A stretch of 64,000 nt of DNA from DATLMR01 sp035634255 (GTDB lineage Bacteria > Acidobacteriota > Blastocatellia > UBA7656). Positions 45,152 through 55,132 of the stretch are shown here, in pieces. Location of the stretch: contig DASQDI010000160.1 in the NCBI GenBank assembly GCA_035634255.1, positions 1 to 64,000 of the forward strand, in the 5' to 3' direction. The position numbers and the translations under genes are program-made. The notes beneath the pieces were generated by a model. The model was not told the DNA's origin. It did no database searches and saw only the letters and a list, made by a program, of their open reading frames with translations. The stretch's first letter is position 1. Every line of letters starts with the position of its first letter.

Positions 45152-45919
45152 TCACATCCCCATTATGTGGTAGCCGCTGTCCACGTGCAGGATCTCCCCG
45201 GTCACTCCGCGCGACATGTCCGAGAGCAGGAAGAGCGCGGAGTCGGCGACCTCTTCCTGATCGACGTTGCGGCGGAGGGGCGCGTGATTTCGCATGTGCT
45301 CAAGGATGATCGTGAAGCCGGAGATGCCGGCCGAGGCGAGCGTTCTCACGGGGCCGGCCGAAAGCCCGTTCACGCGGATGCCGCGCGGGCCGAGGTCGCT
45401 CGCGAGGTAGCGGACGCTCATGTCGAGCGCGGCCTTGGCCACGCCCATCACGTTGTACCGGGGGATGACTCGCTCGCCCCCCAGATACGTGAGCGTGAGG
45501 ATGCTCCCATTCCTGCCTTCCATCAGGGGCGAGGCGTGCCTCGCGATGGCCGTGAGTGAATAGGTGCTGATGTCGACGGCCGTGTGAAAGCCCTCGCGGG
45601 AGGTGGTGAGGTACTCGCCGTCGAGGTCTTCTTTGAGCGCGTAAGCGACCCCGTGTACTACGAAATCGAGGCCGCCGAACCCGTCTTTAACCTGCGCGAA
45701 GACCGACTCTATCTGGTCATCCTGCGCCACGTCGCACTGAAGGACTAGCGGGTCCTTCAGGGTGGAGGCCAGCTCGCGGGCGTTCTCTTCCAGCCGCTCG
45801 CCCTGATAGGTGAGGGCGATCCGCGCGCCCTCCTGCGCCGCGCGGCGGGCGATTGCCCACGCGAGGCTGCGCTTGTTGGCGACCCCGAAGATTATTCCTG
45901 TCTTTCCGTTTAAGAGCAT
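45152..45919 (-). CDS. fabI: Enoyl-[acyl-carrier-protein] reductase (NADH)
   Basis: 255 residues, a short-chain dehydrogenase of the FabI type that carries out the last reduction of each fatty-acid elongation cycle. The N-terminal GIIFGVANKRSLAWAIA is the FabI-specific cofactor motif. The active-site Tyr and Lys are in RYNVMGVAKAALD (Y-x6-K). The end (VDSGYHIMGM) is typical. It stands alone; no other fab genes are nearby. Confidence 0.96.
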   Translation of the reverse strand: MLLNGKTGIIFGVANKRSLAWAIARRAAQEGARIALTYQGERLEENARELASTLKDPLVLQCDVAQDDQIESVFAQVKDGFGGLDFVVHGVAYALKEDLDGEYLTTSREGFHTAVDISTYSLTAIARHASPLMEGRNGSILTLTYLGGERVIPRYNVMGVAKAALDMSVRYLASDLGPRGIRVNGLSAGPVRTLASAGISGFTIILEHMRNHAPLRRNVDQEEVADSALFLLSDMSRGVTGEILHVDSGYHIMGM

Positions 45920-45979
45920 AAGGTCCCTCGATTCGCTTAAGGTGGTGTCGTGATCCCGCGACCCTTTACCCGCCGGGCG

Positions 45980-47800
45980 CTATTGCCGCTTGTCGGGCGT
46001 GAGCTTCAGGCTCATCTCTTTCCCGTCGCGGCGTATGAGCACGTCGATCTCTTCGTTCGGGCGAAGCTCCCCGAGCGCGTAGGTGTAATCGTACACGTTC
46101 TTGATCTGCACGCTGGCGAGCCTGACGATCACGTCCCCGGCCTTGAGCCCCGCGCGCTCGGCCGGGCTGCCGGGCCTGACCCCGTCGAGCTTCATGCCGT
46201 CGCTCTGATCCGAGTAGTTGGGCACGGTCCCGAGATAGACGCGGAAGCCGCGGCCCGTCGGCCTGGTCTCCGACTTCACCTTCGTGAAGGCGATGCGCTG
46301 AGGCTCGTTCGCGACCGAAAGCGTCACTTCGCGCACGAACTCCGCGATCCTTCTCGTCCCCTCGGTGTTTATCTTTTCGGCCGTGTCCGATGGCTTGTGG
46401 TAGTCGTTGTGAGAGCCGGTGAAGAAGAAGAGCACGGGGATGTCGCGCACGTAGAAGGACTGGTGATCGCTCGGCCCGAAGCCGTCTTCGCCGGTCGCCA
46501 GCTTGAAGCCCGCGCCGCCGTTCAGCTTCTCAAGCAGGGGCTTCCACGCCGGGGACGTGCCGACTCCGCCCACGAAAAGCGACTGGTCGCGCAGCCGCCC
46601 GACCATGTCCATGTTTATCATCGCGACCGTCGAAGCGAGCGGCACCGCCGGGTTCTTCGTGTAGGCGGCGGAGCCCAGGAGCCCGATCTCTTCGGCGGAG
46701 AAAGCCATAAAGACTACGCTGCGCCGGGGCGGGGCGGCCGCGAGCACCCGCGCAAGCTCAAGCAGGGCGGACGTGCCCGAGGCGTTGTCGTCGGCCCCGT
46801 GATGTATCTGATCTTCGGCCGTGGCCGCGAGCGATTCGGGGCCGCCGAGCCCAAGGTGGTCGTAGTGCGCGCCGATGACGACATACTCGGATTTCATTTG
46901 CGGGTCGCTTCCGGGAACGATGCCGACGACGTTGGCGGCCTTGCCCTCGATCCTGACCACGTCGGTTTTGAACTGGACCGAAGTGTTCGGGACCGCGAAC
47001 GAAGCGGCCCTTGCCTCCGACTGACCGGAGCCCGCGGGCGCGGCCGATGCGACGAGCGAGTCGGCCACCTTGCCGCTGACGACGACGGCGGGAATCCCCG
47101 CGTCGAGGAAATTGAGGTCGAACCGCAGGCGGGAGAGGCTGTCGCGCCCGAGCTCCTGCTCGTCGCTTATGATGATGACTCCCTTCGCCCCCTTTTCGCG
47201 CGCCTTGAGAGTCTTGTTCTGGATTTCGAGGCCGGGCGCGACGTGCGCGGCGAAGCGCCCGTGCGGGTTGTCTCCGTCGGGGCTGCCGCGCCGGATCAGC
47301 ACGATCTTTCCGGACACGTCGACCCCTTTATAACTGTCGTACTGAAGCTCGGGCGCGCTGATGCCGTAGCCCGCGTGAACCAGCTGGCCGGAGGCGGGCT
47401 CGGATGAGGAGAAGGCGAGCGGCATGAAATCTTCCCTCATCTTCAAGGCCCGCGCGCCACTCGCGCCCGTGACCCGGAAGCTGTTGCCGCTCCCCGCGCG
47501 CACGCCGGAGACGAAGGTGAACGATTGCAGGAACCCCGACGAGGAGGCCGGCGTCAGCTTATACTCGCGGAACCGGTCCGCGATGTACCGCGCGGCTTCG
47601 TCCGCGCCCCCGGTCCCCGCGCGGCGGCCCTGCAACTTGTCCGAGGCCAGGTACGCGATGTGGCGGGATATCTGTTCCGACGATACGCGCGCCGCGCCGA
47701 AGGCGACGCCCTGCGGGGCCGCCGCCGTCGGGTAATTCCAAAGCCCCGCCGTCGAGACCAGCAGAGCCAGCGATGCGAAGATAAGTCCGGGCTTTCTCAT
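45980..47800 (-). CDS. Exported M28 peptidase with C-terminal PDZ domain
   Basis: 606 residues from ATG 47800 (GGGAG upstream); the longer frame to 47914 is not signal-like. A signal peptide (about 1-26), an M28 domain with inserted PA-like region, then a PDZ domain (about 505-606, SPAERAGLKAGDVIVRL). Zinc-site segments are IGAHYDHLGLGG, ADDNASGTSALLEL, AFSAEEIGLLG and INMDMVGRL. It is probably a periplasmic aminopeptidase whose PDZ domain binds peptide ends. The divergent spacer 47801-47996 is shared with the next gene. Confidence 0.92.
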   Translation of the reverse strand: MRKPGLIFASLALLVSTAGLWNYPTAAAPQGVAFGAARVSSEQISRHIAYLASDKLQGRRAGTGGADEAARYIADRFREYKLTPASSSGFLQSFTFVSGVRAGSGNSFRVTGASGARALKMREDFMPLAFSSSEPASGQLVHAGYGISAPELQYDSYKGVDVSGKIVLIRRGSPDGDNPHGRFAAHVAPGLEIQNKTLKAREKGAKGVIIISDEQELGRDSLSRLRFDLNFLDAGIPAVVVSGKVADSLVASAAPAGSGQSEARAASFAVPNTSVQFKTDVVRIEGKAANVVGIVPGSDPQMKSEYVVIGAHYDHLGLGGPESLAATAEDQIHHGADDNASGTSALLELARVLAAAPPRRSVVFMAFSAEEIGLLGSAAYTKNPAVPLASTVAMINMDMVGRLRDQSLFVGGVGTSPAWKPLLEKLNGGAGFKLATGEDGFGPSDHQSFYVRDIPVLFFFTGSHNDYHKPSDTAEKINTEGTRRIAEFVREVTLSVANEPQRIAFTKVKSETRPTGRGFRVYLGTVPNYSDQSDGMKLDGVRPGSPAERAGLKAGDVIVRLASVQIKNVYDYTYALGELRPNEEIDVLIRRDGKEMSLKLTPDKRQ

Positions 47801-47996
47801 AACTCTTAAAGCTCCCGTTTCTATGGTTGACCGGGCGAAGGTCTCGCCTTGAGGATTCCCGTACAGGCCCTTATGAAAAATTGAATCATATCGAGCAGCC
47901 CGAACGAGTGTCAATGAAGCGAGCTTGCGGAACTATTTTGCGGCCGGAGAGTTATATCACAGGGTTGGGGAAATTCTTCGGGAGGCGACATGCGTA

Positions 47997-49325
47997 ATGC
48001 ATAACGGACACTCTGGAATCTTCGGCCCTCTTGTAATTCTGATGGGCGCGGTCTTCTTTTCAACCCCCATCATTTCGAACCCGATCACCCCGCAGGCATC
48101 ACCCCTCGACCCCGCTCTCGCGCACCGGTATTTTCAGGAAGCCGAGGCCCTGTGCAGACAGGATAATGGCAAGCTCTGGGGCGTTTCGCTCTGCGGGCCT
48201 ATGCTCTTTGCCGACCCGTCCACGCGCCGGGTGGTCGCGAATCAAGGCGACCGCGAGGGCAATCTCACCAGGGAAGGCGATGTCTTCGTCGGGAAGCTGC
48301 CGGACAAGCTGCGGGTCGCGAACACCGCGGTCGACTGGGCCGGGGTCAGGTGGACTATGGTTCTGTGGCCCCTGCCCGAAGATAAGCACGACCGCGCGGA
48401 CACGATGGCTCACGAGCTGTGGCACCGCGTGCAGGACGACATCGGCCTCCCGACCTCCGGGCCTTCTAACAACCACCTCGATTCTCTCGAAGGGCGCGTG
48501 TGGCTGCGGCTCGAATGGAGGGCGCTTCAGGAGGCGTTAAAGAGTTCCGGGGCCAAGCGTCGCGCGCACGTCAGGGACGCCCTGGCATTCCGAGATTACA
48601 GGAGGTCACTCTTCCCGAGCGCGGCTTCCGAGGAGAGGGCTCTTGAGATGCACGAGGGGCTGGCCGAGTACACGGGCGCGAGGCTCAGCGGGAGGCCCCG
48701 CCTGGCTCAGGCTGTGGCGGACCATCTCAAGGAGGCGGAGAAGACGGACACTTTCGTTCGCTCGTTCGCCTACGCATCCGGCCCGGCCTACGGGGTCCTT
48801 CTGGACGAGGCGGGCGTTAACTGGCGCAAGGGGTTGAAGCCCGAAAACGACTTCGGGCTACTCGCGCGGCAATGGTATCTGGTGAAGCCGCCTCGGGATA
48901 TTAAGGCGGAGGCCGAAAAGGCTTCCCGAAATTACCGGGGCGACCTGCTCCGCGCGGCCGAACAGGAGCGCGAAGACGGGCGCACGAAGCTGGTCGCGAA
49001 GTATCGAGCCCGGCTGGTTGACGGGCCCGTTCTGGTGCTGCCGCTCCAGCGGATGGAGCTGCAATTCAACCCGGATATTCTGCAACCGCTCGAAACTTTC
49101 GGGACCGTCTACCCGACCATAAGAATCTCGGACCTCTGGGGAATCCTGACGGTGTCCGGCGGCGCGCTAATAAACCCGTCGTTCAATAAGATTCAGGTCC
49201 CGGCCCCGGCAGACACGAGCGGGCGCACCCTACAGGGCGAGGGCTGGACCCTTCAACTCGACTCCGGCTGGTCCGTCGCTCCCGGAGAACGCAAAGGCGA
49301 TTTCACTTTGAAGAAAGGGGGCTGA
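47997..49325 (+). CDS. Exported HExxH-containing protein of unknown family
   Basis: 442 residues from ATG 47997, with GGAGG 11 bases upstream; an earlier in-frame start at 47925 lacks a ribosome site. A signal peptide ends near residue 36. The centre has MAHELWHRVQDD (His139, Glu140, His143), followed 80 residues later by EMHEGLAEYTGARL, which could supply the third zinc ligand and complete a gluzincin-like site. The C-terminal 120 residues are beta-rich (ILTVSGGALINPSF). It may be an exported peptidase, but I cannot place it in a named family. Confidence 0.68.
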   Translation: MHNGHSGIFGPLVILMGAVFFSTPIISNPITPQASPLDPALAHRYFQEAEALCRQDNGKLWGVSLCGPMLFADPSTRRVVANQGDREGNLTREGDVFVGKLPDKLRVANTAVDWAGVRWTMVLWPLPEDKHDRADTMAHELWHRVQDDIGLPTSGPSNNHLDSLEGRVWLRLEWRALQEALKSSGAKRRAHVRDALAFRDYRRSLFPSAASEERALEMHEGLAEYTGARLSGRPRLAQAVADHLKEAEKTDTFVRSFAYASGPAYGVLLDEAGVNWRKGLKPENDFGLLARQWYLVKPPRDIKAEAEKASRNYRGDLLRAAEQEREDGRTKLVAKYRARLVDGPVLVLPLQRMELQFNPDILQPLETFGTVYPTIRISDLWGILTVSGGALINPSFNKIQVPAPADTSGRTLQGEGWTLQLDSGWSVAPGERKGDFTLKKGG

Positions 49326-49365
49326 CGGGTCGATTGATACGAGGGCGCACTTTCGGGAGAGATTT

Positions 49366-51702
49366 GTGCGGGCGTTATGCTATCTTCCTGAAGGTATGAG
49401 ACCAGGATGCCGAGCCCTCCAAATTCTTCTCGCGAGCGTCGCCCTGTTGTTCGGCCTTTCTCAGGCTTCGGGACAGACGCCCGACACGCGCACCCTCTCC
49501 GGGGTGGTCGTCACCGGCAGGGGAGAGTCGGTCAAAGGCGTGACGGTGATCGTCAGCTACCTTTCCGGGGAGCAGAGAGCCGTGACCGACGCGGAAGGCG
49601 GCTTCCGCCTCACGGCCCCCTTCGAGCCTCTGAGGATTTCCGTCGAGGCAAAGTTCGTCGCCCCGCTTGAAAGGCGAGTCTACCCCGCCGAGCCGTCAGA
49701 GAACCTTCGGATCGAGGTCGAGTATTCAATACCGCCCGTGCATGAGAGCATGGTGATCGTCTCGACTCCGCTCGACCCCACAATCGACCGCCGTGACGAG
49801 GCCATCTACCGGAACACTCTGTTCTCGCGGGACGATCAGGTCTTTCACACCCTCAACGCGGGCATCAACGCGGGCCAGCACGAGGGCGGGGGGAAGTCGC
49901 TTGAGATTCGCCGCTTCGGGTTCAACCTCGATCACGGAGGCGTCAACGGGGGCCTGAAGGTTCTGGTTGATAACTTCCAGCAGAACCAGGGGACGCAGGG
50001 CCACGGGCAGGGGTACTTGGGCCAGTTGAAGAGCCTGACCCCGGAGCTCGTGCAGGATGTCGATATAATTAACGGGCCGTTCAGCGCCGAGTACGGAGAC
50101 TTCTCGGGCCTCGGGGTCGCCCACATCAGGCTGAGGGAGTCTCTGCCCGATCAGCTCACGCTCCGAATTCAGGGCGGCTCGTTCGACACCTTCAGGGGCT
50201 TTCTCGCCTACAGCCCCCAGCTCGAAAAGGCCGACGCCTTCATCGCCTACGAAGCGTCTCGGTCCGACGGGCCTTTCGTCAACCCCCTGCGGTACAGGCG
50301 CGACAACCTGACGGGCAACTACACCCTGCGCATGGGCGAGTCGGAGGCGCTCGGCTTCAAGCTAAACGCGGGGCGAAATGATTTCGTGTCATCCGGCCAG
50401 CTCCCGCTCGACGAAGTCTTCGGGGGGCGTCTCGACCGGTTCGGGTTCATCGACCCCGATAACGGGGGCAGGGTCAGGGCCGGGACGGCCGGGGCTTATT
50501 ACCGGAGGGAAGGCGCGTCGGGGAACATAATCAAGCTCGACGGCTTCGTCGCCCGGTCCCTGTTCGATCTCTATTCTAACTTCACCCTCTTTCTGAATGA
50601 CGAAGTCAACGGCGACGAGATTCAACAGCACGATTCGCGCCTGCAACAGGGGATCAACGCGCAGTACCTCCACCCTCACAAACTCTTCGGCAGCCGCGCG
50701 CTCCTGTCGGCGGGCGGCAACCTTCACGCGAATCAGATCAACGTCGGGCTGAATAAGACGGTCGGGCGCGACCCCATAAGCGTCTCCACCAAAGCGCACG
50801 CGAACGTGACCAACGCGGCGGGGTACTTCCAGCAGGGCGTAGACCTGTTGCAGGGCCACCTGCACCTGAGCGCGGGCCTGCGCTATGACTATTTCCATTT
50901 CGACGTGGATGACAGGGTCGACCCTCGGGGGTCGGGCAGCGAGTCGGCCTCGCGCTTCCAGCCGAAGGTCAACCTCGCTTTCACCCCCTCGCACAGGGTC
51001 CCCGCGACCCTCTATTTCAATTATGGCCGGGGCATCTCCAGCCAGGACGCACGCGGCGTGGTCGGGCGGCCGGACGGCCCGAAGATTTCGACGACCGATT
51101 TTTATCAGGTCGGCACCTCGCATGCTCTGAAGAGGTTCTCGCTTAGCACGGACCTCTTCCTGATAGACCGCTCCAACGAGCAGGTCTACATCCCCGACGA
51201 CGGCAGCTTTGAGTTCAAAGGGCCGAGCCGGGCCTACGGCTTCGAGGTGAAGAATTCGATCAAGCTGACTCGGGCGCTCGCCTTCAACGCGGGGGTCACG
51301 AAGGTGAGCAACGCTTTCTTCCGGGGCACGTCCCCGCGCGCGTACGTGGACAGCGCGCCTCACCTGGTCTCGAATGCGGGGCTGACGCTCGCGGAGTGGC
51401 GCGGGTTCAGCGGGTCGGTCAGGTACCGCCACGTGAGTAATTACCGTCTGGATGGCGAGGACGCGGGGCCGCGGGCGTCGGGCCTCGACGTGCTGGATTT
51501 AAGCGTAACCCGGCGAATACGCCGCCAGGTAGATTTCAACATCTCAATCGACAATCTGACCGACAAGAGTTACTTCGAAACGCAGAACCTCTTCGAGTCC
51601 CGCCTGCGGCCCGGAGCCCCGGCCGTCACGCGCGTACACGCGACGCCCGGCTACCCCTTCGGCTTGACCGTCGGGCTGACCTTCCGACTGCTCGGGAAGT
51701 AG
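49366..51702 (+). CDS. TonB-dependent receptor with carboxypeptidase-regulatory-like domain
   Basis: 778 residues from GTG 49366, which has GGGAGAG about six bases upstream; ATG 49396 is an alternative start. A signal peptide is followed by a carboxypeptidase-regulatory-like domain (about 45-120), a plug domain (about 130-250, with VDIINGPFSAEYGDFSGLG) and a 22-strand outer-membrane barrel to the C-terminus. It imports a large substrate, such as a siderophore, vitamin or glycan, driven by TonB. The ligand is not evident; no TonB, ExbB or ExbD genes are nearby. Confidence 0.92.
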   Translation: MRALCYLPEGMRPGCRALQILLASVALLFGLSQASGQTPDTRTLSGVVVTGRGESVKGVTVIVSYLSGEQRAVTDAEGGFRLTAPFEPLRISVEAKFVAPLERRVYPAEPSENLRIEVEYSIPPVHESMVIVSTPLDPTIDRRDEAIYRNTLFSRDDQVFHTLNAGINAGQHEGGGKSLEIRRFGFNLDHGGVNGGLKVLVDNFQQNQGTQGHGQGYLGQLKSLTPELVQDVDIINGPFSAEYGDFSGLGVAHIRLRESLPDQLTLRIQGGSFDTFRGFLAYSPQLEKADAFIAYEASRSDGPFVNPLRYRRDNLTGNYTLRMGESEALGFKLNAGRNDFVSSGQLPLDEVFGGRLDRFGFIDPDNGGRVRAGTAGAYYRREGASGNIIKLDGFVARSLFDLYSNFTLFLNDEVNGDEIQQHDSRLQQGINAQYLHPHKLFGSRALLSAGGNLHANQINVGLNKTVGRDPISVSTKAHANVTNAAGYFQQGVDLLQGHLHLSAGLRYDYFHFDVDDRVDPRGSGSESASRFQPKVNLAFTPSHRVPATLYFNYGRGISSQDARGVVGRPDGPKISTTDFYQVGTSHALKRFSLSTDLFLIDRSNEQVYIPDDGSFEFKGPSRAYGFEVKNSIKLTRALAFNAGVTKVSNAFFRGTSPRAYVDSAPHLVSNAGLTLAEWRGFSGSVRYRHVSNYRLDGEDAGPRASGLDVLDLSVTRRIRRQVDFNISIDNLTDKSYFETQNLFESRLRPGAPAVTRVHATPGYPFGLTVGLTFRLLGK

Positions 51703-51713
51703 GGCCACGGTCT

Positions 51714-52184
51714 TTATTCAATCGGCTCGGACAGGGGGTCGGGCCGCGCGAACACCCTCGGAGCGCCGGCCATCAGCCCGAGCAGGAGCACGGCGAGCAC
51801 CGTCGCCGGGGCGCTCGTGCCGAACGACGTGCCCAATATAATAGCGCGCGCGAGTGAGATGAACTGGGGTATGCCCCACGCGACCAGCAGGGCCCACCAC
51901 GCCCACTTCTCGCCGCGCCTGTAGGGTATGAGCACGACGAAGATGGATAAGAGGGCGCAGCCGAGCGCCCAGGTCGCCGCCGTCGCCCGCCTCCCGCGTA
52001 CCGCGAGCCCGACTTCCGGGCTGGTCGCGGCCGTCAGCTGTTCGAGCGTGTGGGTCGGCGTCAGGTTGTCCTGCCCTCCGCCGTAAGCGGTCCCGATGGA
52101 GATGACGGAAATAAAGACAACGCTGGCCGTCAGCAAAAGCAGAATCACCCAGCTTGCCAGAAACAACAGCCTTGAGCCTTTCAT
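51714..52184 (-). CDS. Small integral membrane protein, unknown function
   Basis: 156 residues from ATG 52184, with AAAGGAGA close upstream; the frame extends to 52265 without a ribosome site. Four hydrophobic segments (about 7-28, 67-86, 94-115 and 121-141). A short extracytoplasmic loop lies between the first two. No motif is recognised. It converges on the TonB receptor with 11 bases between stops. Confidence 0.68.
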   Translation of the reverse strand: MKGSRLLFLASWVILLLLTASVVFISVISIGTAYGGGQDNLTPTHTLEQLTAATSPEVGLAVRGRRATAATWALGCALLSIFVVLIPYRRGEKWAWWALLVAWGIPQFISLARAIILGTSFGTSAPATVLAVLLLGLMAGAPRVFARPDPLSEPIE

Positions 52185-52308
52185 AGCTTCTCCTTTCCGT
52201 GGGGCGCGAGAAAGAATCTTTGCAGGTATTCGAATGCCTAATCGTTTATACCAGCCGCGGTACAAAAAAGAAATGTTGGCGGGAGGGAAACGTTATCTTA
52301 CCGAAGCC

Positions 52309-53559
52309 TCAGTCCAGGCCGGCCAGGGCCACTTCCAGCAGTATGATCTTCCTGATCCCTTTATAAAACGGCTCTATCAGGCACCACTCGGTCAGGGCGT
52401 GCGAGTCCCCGCAGGGTGCCGCGCCGGTCGAGAGGGCCGGGATCCCCGCGAGCAGGGCGATGTTGGCGTTGTTCGAAGCCGTCGGGCTGAGCGTGACATT
52501 TTCCAGGCCGATGGCGCGGTGGACCGCTTCGCCCATGCGCACGGTGAACGAGTCGATGTTGCCCGGAATCTGCGCCGCCGGGAGCTTGTCGCCGACGAGC
52601 TCCGTCTTCACCTGCATGCCGGCGCGCTCGGCCTCTTCCTGAAGTATCTTCGCGATGCGGCGCTCGAACTCGTCGATGGCCTTCTGGTCGGTCGAGCGCA
52701 GGTCCACCGTAAACCATGCGTCGGACGCCTTGGCGTTGATCACCTCCGCGCCCCCGATCATGCCTATGTTGAGATCGACCGCCACCTCGCCCGTCTGTTC
52801 GAGGGCGTAGATGCGTTGGATGGCCCGCGCGAGCGGGAGCGTTGCCGAATAGGGCGGGGTCTTGGACCTCGTGTGGCCGCCGGGGCCGATGAAGTGGTGC
52901 TTGTACCAGTTGATGCCGATGCCGCCGTAGGTCAGCCCCTCGTACCCCCCGTCGAGCGCGACGTACTGCCCTATGCGGTCCCTGTTCTCCTCAACGAACC
53001 GCTTGGCCCCGACCATGTCGGTCTCCTCTTCGACGGTGAAGACAAAGATGAGGTCGGACTTGGTTCGGATGTTGGCATGGTTTAAGGCGCGGATCGAGGC
53101 GAGGATGGCTTCGATGTTGCGGGTGTCGTCCCCGACTCCGGGGGCGAAGATTTTTCCGTCGCGGACCTCGGCCTTTATCTTCAAGCCTTCCTGAAAGACC
53201 GTGTCGAGGTGGGCGTCGATGACGACGGCCTTGCCGGGCGTCGTGCCTTTGCGGATGGCGACCAGATTGCCCGCCGAGTCGTAGTAGACCTCGTCGAGCC
53301 TGTAAGTGTCGAGCAATTTCTTGATGGCTTCCGCGCGCTGCCGCTCCTTGCCCGAAGGCGCGTTGATCTCCGTGAGCGTTATCCATTCCGCGAGTATCCT
53401 GTCGCGATTGGCTTCGACATGCTCGAACGCGCGCTTAACGTCCGCGCGCTGCATGATTCGCCGGGCCTGCGACAGGTAGTCCTGCGCGTTCGCGGGGAGG
53501 TTGATGAACATGATCGCAAGCAGGGTCGCGCACGCCAGTTTCGCTATGGTCTTCGGCAT
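52309..53559 (-). CDS. Exported M20 family peptidase (PepT-like)
   Basis: 416 residues. A signal peptide (about 1-25) is followed by an M20 catalytic domain interrupted by a dimerisation domain. The metal-site segments are VVIDAHLDTVF, PGVGDDTRNI, FTVEEETDMVG (catalytic and metal Glu) and YVALDGGYEG, and a late SHALTEW supplies the last His. It resembles tripeptidase T-like zinc enzymes but is predicted to be periplasmic. The rest of the operon is not evident. Confidence 0.9.
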   Translation of the reverse strand: MPKTIAKLACATLLAIMFINLPANAQDYLSQARRIMQRADVKRAFEHVEANRDRILAEWITLTEINAPSGKERQRAEAIKKLLDTYRLDEVYYDSAGNLVAIRKGTTPGKAVVIDAHLDTVFQEGLKIKAEVRDGKIFAPGVGDDTRNIEAILASIRALNHANIRTKSDLIFVFTVEEETDMVGAKRFVEENRDRIGQYVALDGGYEGLTYGGIGINWYKHHFIGPGGHTRSKTPPYSATLPLARAIQRIYALEQTGEVAVDLNIGMIGGAEVINAKASDAWFTVDLRSTDQKAIDEFERRIAKILQEEAERAGMQVKTELVGDKLPAAQIPGNIDSFTVRMGEAVHRAIGLENVTLSPTASNNANIALLAGIPALSTGAAPCGDSHALTEWCLIEPFYKGIRKIILLEVALAGLD

Positions 53560-53639
53560 CTATCGGCTCCGGTCGTGGATTGAACGGGTATTTTAAAGGG
53601 GACGGGTCGGAGGGTGCAACGCGCCGGAAGAGGCGGCCG

Positions 53640-53666
53640 CGGGGCGGGGCTCCGGGCTCCGCCCCG
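53640..53666 (-). terminator. Hairpin downstream of the HEAT-repeat gene
   Basis: An 8-bp GC stem (CGGGGCGG / CCGCCCCG) with an 11-base loop, 20 bases beyond the stop at 53687. It has no T tract. Confidence 0.45.
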
Positions 53667-53686
53667 ACTGCCTTCACCTTGTACCT

Positions 53687-55132
53687 TCAGTTCTGCGGCG
53701 AGGCGCTGCGGCGCGGGCGCGTTTCGCGGCGGAGCACCTGATCGCGGGCGCGCGGGCGGCCCGACATGCGCCACTCGATCCGCTTGATGGCGAGGGTCGC
53801 GTCGTCGGAGATGACGGCCCCGGAAGACTGCACGACCGGCTGAAGCTCGTCGATGGTCGAGCGGTCGCCGATGCGCCCGAGTATGTCGATGACCTTGCGC
53901 CTGACCGTCCTGTTGCTCGCGCGGATGTAGGGGTAGAGGTCCGCCGGCTCTTCCGTCTCCATCAGGTACTGCCGCACCTGCTCCTCCTGGTCCGTGTCGA
54001 GCTTGCGCACGAGGTACTGGATGTTGGGGCGGCTGCCCATGCGGTAGAGCGCCCAGTGCTGCGCGAGCTTCACGTCGGAGTCGCCTTCGGTCAGGATCAG
54101 GCGGGATATCTGATCGAGGTAGCGCGACTCGCCTATGCGCGCGAGCCCCTCGAAGGCGTACTGCCTGCGGTTGGAGTTCCTGTCGCCCATGTTCTCGACG
54201 AAGACCTGCTCCGCGCGCTCGTCCCCGATCAGGGCGAGGGCCCACAGGGCCGCTTCGTCGCGCGGGGGCAGGTAAGCGAACATGCCTTTCACTTTCCCTA
54301 TGGCCTTGCTCATCGAGTTCTTATTCTCGGGGCCGAGGCCGTAGACGGCGAGCAGGGGCTCCACCGCGGGCTCGTACCTGAGCATCCCGGCGGCGACCAT
54401 CGCCTGAGTCCGCACCTTCTGATTCGAGTCGCGGAAGAACGGCGTCAGGTGCCGGCCCGCCTCCGGGTCCCCGATCTTTATGAAGGCCCTGAGCACGTCG
54501 ACGCGCACGTCCTGATCGGCGTTGAGCGCGTCGGCCAGAGACGGTATTGCCGCCTGCCCGCGCAGGACTCCGAGGGCCCGGATCGCGGCCACGCGCACGT
54601 CGCGGTTGCGGTCGCCTCGGGCCGCTTCGCCGAGGGCCGTTATTATCTCAGGCTCGACTTTTATATAGGTCTCGATTATCTCGTGATCGCTGGTGTCGAG
54701 GAACGGGTTCAGGCGGTTCCACCCCGTGCGGCGGTTCGTGATGAAGTCGATGTCGTGCTCGGTGTAAAGGGCCACGAGCGAGCGCGCCGCCATGAGCCTG
54801 ACATCCGTTTGCGAATCCTTCAACGCGCCGAGTATGTCGGGGAGGGCCGAGAAGTCCTTGATTAGGCCGAGCGCCTTCACCGCCTCGACCCGGACCCCCC
54901 GGTCGTAATCCTGACGCGCGGCGACCGACAGGGACTCGACCGCTACCTGGTCGCGCACGCGGCGCTCGCCCAGCTTGCGCGCCGCGTCGCGCCGCGTCTC
55001 GACGTTCGGGCTCTTCAGATACGCGAGCAGCGTTTCGAGGGACTGAGTTTCGGCCGGCACCACCGCGGCGAGCGCCAGAACAACTAGCCCGGTCGATAGA
55101 ATACGAGCGCACACTTTCTTTCTGGAAGCCAT
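53687..55132 (-). CDS. Exported HEAT-repeat protein
   Basis: 481 residues. A signal peptide (about 1-28) is followed by about ten to twelve HEAT/PBS-type helical repeats, with recurring units of the form DVRVAAIRALGVL, DVRVDVLRAFIKI, KVRTQAMVAAGML and TVRRKVIDILGRI. Such solenoids bind proteins and usually have no catalysis of their own. The C-terminal 20 residues are very basic (RARDQVLRRETRPRR). The predicted location is the periplasm. No partner is evident. Confidence 0.88.
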   Translation of the reverse strand: MASRKKVCARILSTGLVVLALAAVVPAETQSLETLLAYLKSPNVETRRDAARKLGERRVRDQVAVESLSVAARQDYDRGVRVEAVKALGLIKDFSALPDILGALKDSQTDVRLMAARSLVALYTEHDIDFITNRRTGWNRLNPFLDTSDHEIIETYIKVEPEIITALGEAARGDRNRDVRVAAIRALGVLRGQAAIPSLADALNADQDVRVDVLRAFIKIGDPEAGRHLTPFFRDSNQKVRTQAMVAAGMLRYEPAVEPLLAVYGLGPENKNSMSKAIGKVKGMFAYLPPRDEAALWALALIGDERAEQVFVENMGDRNSNRRQYAFEGLARIGESRYLDQISRLILTEGDSDVKLAQHWALYRMGSRPNIQYLVRKLDTDQEEQVRQYLMETEEPADLYPYIRASNRTVRRKVIDILGRIGDRSTIDELQPVVQSSGAVISDDATLAIKRIEWRMSGRPRARDQVLRRETRPRRSASPQN

